From Euclidia mi (lineage: Eukaryota > Arthropoda > Insecta > Lepidoptera > Erebidae), in assembly GCA_944739405.2 (NCBI GenBank), contig OX123188.2, positions 68,715,251 to 68,779,250 of the forward strand: a stretch of 64,000 nucleotides of DNA, in the 5' to 3' direction. Numbering within the stretch: the first letter of the stretch is position 1; every line of letters begins with the position of its first letter. A program made the position numbers and the translations under genes. This document shows positions 56,304 to 64,000 of the stretch, one piece after another. Under the pieces are notes generated by a model that was not told where the DNA came from, ran no database searches, and saw only the letters and a list, made by a program, of their open reading frames with translations.

Positions 56304-57369
56304 AACGTAGACAAGTAACTACGCGCAATACTCTGACTACGTATTCTTCACGTAACGTTTCCTACATATTCATGAGAAGAAATAAGCAAATAAATAAGTT
56401 GGACAAAATCGTTGTAAATAATTTATTGAAAATATTGCCAAGCCAAAAGTTGGTGAGTCAGCGACTGATTTAATAAAAAGCGTTTACATGTAAAGGCAAG
56501 AATAGCAAAAATGGTTCATAAACATTAAGTCAAGAGCAATGATGACCAATAACTTAAAATATACTGATCGTATTCGTAAGTAGAGTTAAAAATTGTTTTA
56601 TGAACCTACGTAGTCCTCTAACCTCTCTTGGAAAATCGTATTTAGAACATAGATAGTACGAGTAACTATGTTCCAAATGCAATCTATGCGAACGCTGAGC
56701 TGAAGTTGCAAGAGTCAAACTTTGAAAACGGGTCATTTGGACGGTAAACTAACGTTCTATAGTACGTTAGCAGATAATAAGCTTCATATTATACTGAGAC
56801 CGTTTTGGAGTACGGAAAGAGGTACACTAACAAATATAAACTTTAGATTCTTTGGTATGTTTTCATGTAATACGATGCAATCAACTACATGTGCTAGCTT
56901 GCGTAAGAGGATAATATGATATTTTCATGTGATAGGAACGAGGCAAACTAGAAAACAGTTAGCCTGACCGCAACCACACTACAGCCTAAATCGGGAAAAT
57001 AGTAGAAGAAGGAGCAAAGTCTGTGACTCTACGTCGATATTCTGTGGGAGTATAGCGGTTCCAATGTCGCTCGACATATTCATGAAATCAGATAGTTTAT
57101 GAAATCAGCATGTCTCTACTACCTCCATAGAAATGTACCATTATAGGACTTTCTATGCTCCTACAATGATTGCTTGTAGTCACAAAATCTAAATCAAAAT
57201 ACTTTTTGCGAACATTATTAATAGTACCAAAAGAAATACAAGCGACTAAGCTATAATATTTAAAAACATTGACCTCCAGACGCCATAATTTAAAGTTTAT
57301 CTGAAACAAAAGTACGAAGCAAATACTAGATATTATTTTACAGATGGCCAAACAAAAGGCATTTCGTCA
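56304..57369. other. AT-rich spacer, no gene seen
   Basis: Short frames only. Confidence 0.5.
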
Positions 57370-57870
57370 TCATCATCATCATCATATCAGCCAAACGACG
57401 TCCACTGTTGGACATAGGCCTCCCCCAAGGTTCTCCACACAGACCGGTCTTGAGCCGCCCGCATCCAACCGCCTCCCGCGATCTTGACGAGATCGTCGGT
57501 CCACCTTGCGGGGGGGCGTACCTCTGCTACGTCGTCCGGTACGTGGCCGCCACTCCAGAACCTTTCTGCCCCAACGGCCATCGGTTCTTCGAGCTATGTA
57601 CCCTGCCCACTGCCACTTCAGTTTGGCTATCTGGAGAGCTATGTCGGCGACTTTGGTTCTACTGCGGATCTCCTCATTTCTGATTCGATCTCGCAGGGAA
57701 ACTCCAAGCATAGCTCACTCAGAGGTCACGATAGAGATAGAGATCTATCGCCCTCTGAGTAACCTTGAGCCTTCTGATAAGGCCCATAGTGAGCGACCAC
57801 GTCTCTGATCCGTAAGTCATCACTAGCAACACATACTGGTCAAAGACTTTCACAGAAGAACTGTCCCTCG
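57370..57870 (-). pseudogene. RTE-type LINE, C-terminal fragment
   Basis: On the minus strand: MTYGSETWSLT near 57815, then GVSLRDRIRNEEIRSRT, KLKWQWAGYIARR, DGRWGRKVLEW, ARWTDDLVKIAGG, and YVQQWTSFG near 57395. This is the conserved end of RTE reverse transcriptases. At least two frameshifts. The tail is (ATG)n at 57385-57366. A different RTE subfamily from 55858-56303 and 61365-61785. Confidence 0.8.
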
Positions 57871-58014
57871 TACCTGCACCATTGGACGCATCCTGCGCAA
57901 GGCTCCGTCAAGCCCACGCGGAGCGTCCACTCCCGGGATCTCGCTTAGCTTCACCGTGGGTGACCTAACCACGGTTACTAAGCCACGACAAGGTGGAGAT
58001 CCCACGGGGAGGAT

Positions 58015-58167
58015 ACAACAAAGTCTGTTTTCTGTCTGTTTGTCCCTATGTATGCTTAAATCTTTAAAACTACACAACTTATTTTAATGCGGTTTTTTTA
58101 ATAGATAGAATTATTCACGTGGTTTGTGTGTATAATTGACGCGGGCGTAGCCGCTGATGGCGTCTAG
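58015..58167 (+). mobile_element. Helitron-like 3' end
   Basis: Ends GACGCGGGCGTAGCCGC, a stem closed by GCGTC, then CTAG before T (58168). Shares the 3' end with 8666-8873 but has a different body, with TTTCTGTCTGTTTGTCCC. The 5' end is not defined. Confidence 0.45.
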
Positions 58168-58168
58168 T

Positions 58169-59973
58169 TTAAGAATAAATACTACATACAAAGATATGCT
58201 ACGCCAGTCTCCTTAGCGTGGCTACGGTCAGTGCAATCGAGTCGAAACGTTAAGCCTCTCGGGGTATGAAAATGCGAAGGAGCATAACCGCCAGTGCCGA
58301 CGAACTTTTTGACTATAATGGCGAGTGCGACGAATTGACGTCTACCAATTAAGTTCACAAATTACAGCATTGCTGTTAACTCCTTCAACTAAGCAAATTG
58401 ATAGTGAAACAGTGTAATTGGTATAGCTACAATAAAAACAATGAAGCCAATCCAAACACAAACGCCACTGAACTTTCAGCGCAGCACATTGCGTAATTAT
58501 TCAAATTTACCGTCAAAGGGACTCGGAACACTTTGTGTACACTGCTGGCCAAAATGTTAGAGGTGCACGCTTAATTTTACAGGAAAGAGAAGTATACTAA
58601 TGCAACCTCTTATATCTAGTTTCGTTAAATATGGTACTTAAAAAATAGGAAGTTATTCATGAAAAATATTTATGCATGTGTTTTTAAAATATTGCTCTCG
58701 GAACATCTTTGATAATACTAAAGATCGCCCGTGTCTCCAACAGCGTGGGAGTTGGTTATTGCGGTGTAAAGCCTAGGCAGCCTATTTCACTTTCCAGCCT
58801 TCCAGTTATCTTCACAGTCACACACAAAAATCATATCATAACATCGCTCTGTCACCGGAAAATAACAAAATCTGCAAGTTTATAAACTTCCTAGAAAATT
58901 TATAAAATTACACACAGGTTGGGTAAGGTTAGTTTATAAATTTGTGACACAAATGTGACAGCTCCATTGCGACGTGGAAGAAGGAAGAGAAACACACTTT
59001 TGCATTTGATATTATTATAGATTAGAAATTAAAATAATCGTTTCATTAAACAAATTATGTTTTAGAATTTACAATAGGTACATACATATGCTTTGAGCCG
59101 CGGTGGCTTTTGCAAACTTTTAAACAATTGCATATGTGATCACAGAAAACTTTATCCCGTTTAGACCAGATACGAATACTAAACTCCATTGCATTATCCA
59201 TCGCGTGGTGTATTACAGTATAATTATGACGCAATACTAAAGAACGAACTGCCTCACTATACCAAATACTTTAAGCTGTTTTAGCAGTATGAACCCCAGT
59301 TTTACCGAAAGTTCACAATACATACTAACTTTTCGGTGGACCAAAACAGTATTTCCGATGCATATGTTCATCTATCAAAACTAGTAGGTACAACTAGCGA
59401 AATTAGTGATTGGAATTCAGCAAACCGCCCCTCACATTCGGCCGCATGGAATAATAACTTCTCATATAGTCCAGTATTTTTAGCGAAGGTAAGGTTTGTA
59501 AGTCACGTCAAAGGTTGTTTTGAGACATCAACCTTTTCTCATAAGAGAAGTAATGTTGTACAAGCCAAAGTAATTATAATACCTTGAATACAATGGAAAC
59601 CTCAATATAATTCTTGTGTGTTTTATAACAAACGTTCGAATATTATTAAGCTGAATTACATAATTCGCATTTGTTTAAAAGGGTCGCAGTATTGCTTTTC
59701 CGCTAAGTTAAGAAATTTCACGCTAGACCTCAATAGAACAAGGTACATTGAATATAAAATAAGTAAATTTAATAAAAATTTAGCAAAGTGTACGGCAGGT
59801 TATCCTTGTGACGTGACGGCGTGAATTCATATCGCAAATGTAATAATGTTGACCACGCCAGAAGTACTCGTGTTAAATAAAATGTAAGGGAACTAAGGGA
59901 AGTATGACATGGCCATAGCATATGTGAAATATTCTACATGAAAAACAGAAGTAAATATACAAACATATCATAC
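58169..59973. other. Spacer, no gene seen
   Basis: AT-rich with no supported frame or recognised repeat. Confidence 0.5.
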
Positions 59974-59985
59974 ATAACATATGTT

Positions 59986-60313
59986 CATTATAATCATCAT
60001 CATCATCAGCCCTTTATACTGTCCCACTGCTGGGCACGGGCATCTTCCCATTATGAGAAGGGTAAGGCCATAGTCCATCTCGCTGGTAAAGTGCGGGTTG
60101 GCAGACTTCACATGCCTTTCGAGAACATTATGGAGAACTCTCAGACATGCAGGTTTCCTCACGATGTTTTGCTTCACCGTTTAGCAAGCGATAATTAACA
60201 ATTTAATACGCACATAACTCCGAAAAGTCATCGGTGCGCGCCGTGGATTCGAACCCGGACCCTCTGCGTAGCAGTCTGTCGGTATCTCCACTAGGCTATC
60301 GCTGCTATTATAT
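59986..60313 (-). mobile_element. Full-length tRNA-derived SINE (family S1) with 12-bp TSD
   Basis: The minus-strand head starts GCAGCGATAGCCTAGTGG (box A) with box B GGGTTCGAATCC. The ~240 bp body ends in (ATG)n near 60006-59991. Flanked by ATAACATATGTT at 59974-59985 and 60314-60325. The best-preserved S1 copy here. Confidence 0.85.
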
Positions 60314-60325
60314 ATAACATATGTT

Positions 60326-61364
60326 ATACATACATATTATTTCTCTTATTCGCTCGCTTAGTCACTCTTTACAACGGTTATTAAACTTCATGATGTCAGC
60401 AAACTGTCCAAAGTAGGTACATAATTTTGGTGTCATGAAATGTAGGTACTATACCTACATTTCATGTAAAACGTAAACAAAGTACCAAAATAACTTAACT
60501 GACTTTTCAGAACGTTCATTCGTGTCCATGATCATCATGTGATCCAAAGAATTCTTTGTGCATATTATTTTTATTACGAGGATGTAGATAAAATGTTTTT
60601 GCAGAGACAGGTACCTATCACCGAGCTCTGGATTATTCAAGGGAATTAATACGTTCGCAAATGAACCGTAAGTAAACGGAGGTGAGATAAGGCAGCTAAA
60701 ATATTCACGAGGACTTGGAATCCAATATTCTTGTTATTTAGTTAGCACGAACGATATCTCACAAAATACAACCTTAAGTGTATGGGGAAAGTGTAGTATT
60801 TGCTATCACAGTAAATATAACCACTACACGAATCGATGTAACACTCGCTCACCACTACACACAGATCGGAGAGAGCACGTCCAGCGCGCACTGCGTCTAT
60901 CTATCGACTGACTGTCCGTAGTGACAGTGACAGCCACACACTATACAGATATACTAGTAGTGACAGGTGCCAAGTGACGCTACTTCCTCTACTGGTGTAC
61001 ATGAGACAATGTATTGTATCTATTGCATAGATACAAACACTACATCTCTTCCCTTTTAATTTTTTTTATTTATCATCATAATGTATGTATATTTCATTGG
61101 CAAATAATTAAACGTCATTGCCTTATATTTCTTATACCTAGACCTTATACGCAAAATACACGCCTGGACGATGAGCCGCGGCAACAGCCCAGGCTACCAT
61201 ACCACACATAGATCCTTTCCCCTTCTCTTAGTTTTGGCCTTACCACTCTCCTCTTGCGGTTTTCATATTCTTTTCCTTTAGTAACTTCGGTCTCATTATC
61301 CGTGTTGTCTCTTAAAATAGATTTAATAGTCTTTTTATCCGTCTCACTTATATTTTATCACAGG
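60326..61364. other. Spacer, no gene seen
   Basis: Around 60840-60990 there are repeated CACTACAC and GTGACAG words, unassigned. A T/C-rich stretch precedes the RTE fragment. Confidence 0.45.
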
Positions 61365-61785
61365 AGATGGTAACAATCATGCATGGTGCGTTAGAGAGGA
61401 AAGGAATGAAAGTAAATTTAAGTAAAACGAAAGTAATGGTTTTTGAAAAGGAGGAATGCGTTACGGCTTGTAATGTTATGATCGATGGACAGCGAGTGGA
61501 GCAAGTGAATGAGTTTGTATATTTAGGTACGCTGTTTACAAGATATGGTAAGAATGTAGAAGATATTGAAAGAAGAGTTAATGCATGTAATAGAGTGAAT
61601 GGAGCTCTGAAGGCGTTTATGAATAGCCAAACCGTGTCCAAAAAGGCACGTTTGGCTGTGCATAGAGGGGTGTTAGTACCTACTCTTATGTATGGTAGTG
61701 ATAGTTGGATATGGCAGAAGAGTCATGAAAGTAGAATAGATGCTGTAGAAATGAGAGCACTGAGAAGTATGTGTGGTATCTCTCT
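61365..61785 (+). pseudogene. RTE-type LINE fragment, cut by an LTR element
   Basis: An open frame of ~140 codons reads MHGALERKGMKVNLSKTKVM, FVYLGTLFTR, VHRGVLVPTLMYGSDSW and INAVEMRALRSMCG-like residues, the RT thumb and C-terminal part of an RTE. It stops at the LTR at 61786. The same family as 55858-56303. The YADD region is not included. Confidence 0.8.
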
Positions 61786-62158
61786 TGTGACGTCGTGCCC
61801 CTCCGTCTGAACTGTGACGTCGAACGAAGGTGGGAGCGAGCGCCTCTGCCCGCGCCCCGCACGCCATATATAAGCGTGCGCCGCTGCTCAATCTGCCCTT
61901 TTGCTCCAGCTCACGGCCAGTTAAGTCTTCTTCCTATCAAGACCCTGGCCTTCGGAACACCAGTGAACACCAACTATTCTTGTCGGACCACGCCCTGAAT
62001 TTACTCATGTTCTCAATTAGTAAATCTTAGTTTTAAAGTAGCTGCATTGTATCTACCTAAATAAATAGGCAATTATATCGTGAAGTGTACTATTCTAAAA
62101 GTGTTTTCATTTGTAAGTAAAACCTGATTTTCTTCCTTTTTTAATCACTCGTGAGACA
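61786..62158 (+). repeat. LTR of a Ty3/gypsy-like element
   Basis: 373 bp from TGTGACGTCG to GTGAGACA. It has a TATA motif (CATATATAAG) near 61866 and a possible AATAAA near 62055. A primer site follows directly. It interrupts the RTE fragment. The far LTR and TSD lie outside the window. Confidence 0.7.
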
Positions 62159-62159
62159 T

Positions 62160-62169
62160 TGGCGCCCAA
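62160..62169 (+). promoter_or_regulatory. Primer binding site, tRNA-Lys type
   Basis: TGGCGCCCAA starts two bases after the LTR and matches the first 10 bases of the tRNA-Lys(CTT)-primed site used by gypsy-group elements. The match ends after AA. Confidence 0.65.
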
Positions 62170-64000
62170 TAGGATTTCTTTTTATAGCTAAATTGGTGTT
62201 CCGAAGGTGAGTGGTATTTTTTTCTGTATTTTTATATATTTTTGTGTATTTTTATATATTTTTATGTGTTAAATACGTCCAGGAGTAACCTATATCTTTT
62301 TCTTGTCAGCCACAAGTCACTTAATTCTATTTTCTAACTAATTATATGTTTAATTGAACTATCTGCTAGATAAATTGCATCGCGCAATGTTATCAAACGT
62401 AATTACCTGTCTTATTCTCGGCCGCTTGGCGTACGAGCGACGCCGCGCCGCGCCGGCTCAACGAAGCCACGTGTTTTACCTACCTACAATTGAAATTTCT
62501 CTTGGACGCATTTTACATTTTACTACATTCTCTTCCTACAATACGCAATTACGCACTTTATTTTCTTTCACTAGTAGGCATGTGTGTAATTTTAGTGAAC
62601 ATTGCAGTGTAATTTATTATAATTTTTTTTGCCATTATTCTTCATGGGTTCGTTTCTCTGTTATATTTTGTCTCATGCGATTGTGTTTAATTAAACTGTT
62701 AAAATAGCTTTAAAGAAGCTTTTAAAGTCTTTACTAAACTCTTTCTTAAATAAATGCTGTATACAAATAACTTTGCTCAATCTCGCATCTTTATATCATT
62801 AATGAAGGTACATAAATAATAACTAAATAATTGACTTGTAAAAGTAATTAATCAATAAATTAACCTCTAAAGTTAATTTTCTTTTCTTTCTATTGCTGTT
62901 GGTTTGCTGAGTTGGTAGCTTTGGGAAAGGCTACTCTATTCTAGCCTTTGCTAGCCTTTGGCGGGCTGTTGTCTGGCCTTTAATAGGGTGTTTTTTCTGC
63001 TGTTTTGACCAAATAATTCGGAGTGCTTTGTAGTCCACGCGGCGTCTACTAGCCGTGTGTTGACCCTATTTGCTATGTGAGATCTGTACGGATGCTACTA
63101 AATGCGTATGGATGCTGCTAAATGCGCATGGATGCTTTTTGCTGTCGGATTCCGATGGTGCTCTGTTTTGCCGTTTATAAAATGGTCTCCTTCTCTTGCT
63201 AAATGGGAGAAGATTGGGTGCTGTTTGCTACCTGATTCTGATGTATGTGCTCTGTTTTGCCATTTTCTAATGGTACTTTTGCTCTTGCTAAACAAGAGAT
63301 GAATGCTATATTTCTCTGTTCTTCTTGCTGTGAAGAACGGGCATTGTCGGGTTAAAAGTGTTATGGAGTCTGTTGTTTATACCGACAACGCCTCTTTAAA
63401 ACGTTGGAATTTTAACCTTGAATTACCGTTGTGGCTAGACCGCAGGGTTGCGTCGATTTATCGATGATTTTTGTTGTCTTTTAGTGTTTTTACCTGATAT
63501 TTTTGTTCTATACCTGTTTTCACTACAATACTAACGTGGTGAAGACTCGTTCTTAAAATGTTCAAGTTCTACTAACGATTCTTGGCATTTCTTTTTAAAC
63601 TATCAAGTTCCGACTAAAGGTTTTTGGTGTTTAAAAGGGTTCCTAGGTAACCCTTCTTATGTTTTTGTCTATCAGGTAATAACAATAAATTATGTGTTTT
63701 AATAAACAAAAAATGTGTGCTTAAAAAAAATGCGGGTTAAGTCGTTTTATATAAGATTTTAACCCACACTTACTAAATAATTTTAGCGTATGATGGTCAT
63801 TCTGTCTGACCTTAGTGTATATAATAATATAATATGTGTAAATATATATTTTTTTTCTTTTTGGGTCACTACTGGAGAACCCAGTATCTTTTACCCCACT
63901 GTTGGTCAACTCTTTATGTGTTATATTATTCTAACGCGTTACGCGTAATCACTAATTGCCAGGTGGCGGGCATTCGTTGTAAAATACCTACATAAACTCG
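62170..64000 (+). other. Non-coding leader or interior of the LTR element
   Basis: 1.8 kb with no gag-like frame. The longest frame (62354-62707) has no zinc knuckle or capsid features. 63085-63135 has three ~20-bp repeats of ATGGATGCTGCTAAATGC type, and 63138-63303 has two diverged ~80-bp units with GTGCTCTGTTTTGCC. Either a very long 5' leader or a large non-coding derivative. Confidence 0.5.

Noticed and set aside
1..64000. CRISPR arrays, bacterial operons or ribosome binding sites
   Set aside because: The window is eukaryotic repeat-rich DNA. No spaced identical repeats of CRISPR type were seen.

Overview
This window looks like gene-poor, transposon-dense DNA from an insect, most likely a moth or butterfly. 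The evidence is BEL/Pao LTR retrotransposons primed by initiator tRNA-Met, several families of tRNA-derived SINEs, RTE, Penelope-like, CR1/Jockey-like and LOA-like LINEs, Helitron-like and hAT-like non-autonomous elements, and very AT-rich spacers. I found no host gene I can support. Heterochromatin or a W-like chromosome is possible, but that is inference.

Layout, left to right. Positions 966-8401 hold a complete BEL/Pao element (copy 1, + strand): two 593-594 bp LTRs about 2% apart, a 5-bp target-site duplication (TSD, GTCTC), an intact gag and a pol broken by two single-base deletions. A 208-bp Helitron-like element follows (8666-8873). Two 550-600 bp inverted repeats (8928-9481 and 15241-15838) enclose a SINE and a 4.6-kb minus-strand LINE (LINE A). 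Penelope-like fragments lie at 15838-17176. A fold-back element (17807-24725) has its right arm split by a 5.8-kb LOA-like LINE (LINE D) with a 14-bp TSD. From 24.7 to 30.2 kb there is mostly unique AT-rich sequence with Helitron-like copies, SINE pieces and a 171-bp tandem duplication.

Positions 30197-43298 are a second BEL/Pao element (copy 2, minus strand, TSD ATATG). Its 3' LTR is split by a 5.66-kb CR1-type LINE (LINE E, TSD TTTGACT). Its pol is open from the gag stop to its end; its gag has a 38-bp deletion. Then come two more LINE fragments (B at 43.6-46.5 kb, C at 46.6-48.0 kb), SINEs, a Penelope fragment, a LINE 3' end, a perfect 28-bp hairpin (52644-52703), an hAT-like element with an 8-bp TSD (54782-55634), RTE fragments, and a Ty3/gypsy-like LTR with a tRNA-Lys-type primer site (61786-62158) that runs out of the window.

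Most interesting points: (i) both BEL copies separate gag from pol by an in-frame stop with a shared UAG, suggesting readthrough; (ii) the two BEL copies have nearly the same interior but different LTR bodies; (iii) the LINE A/B family has a 3' UTR stem-loop supported by compensatory base changes; (iv) LINE E ORF1 looks like an SGNH-esterase fold that has lost its catalytic residues; (v) two SINE-head/LINE-body chimeras occur in one window.
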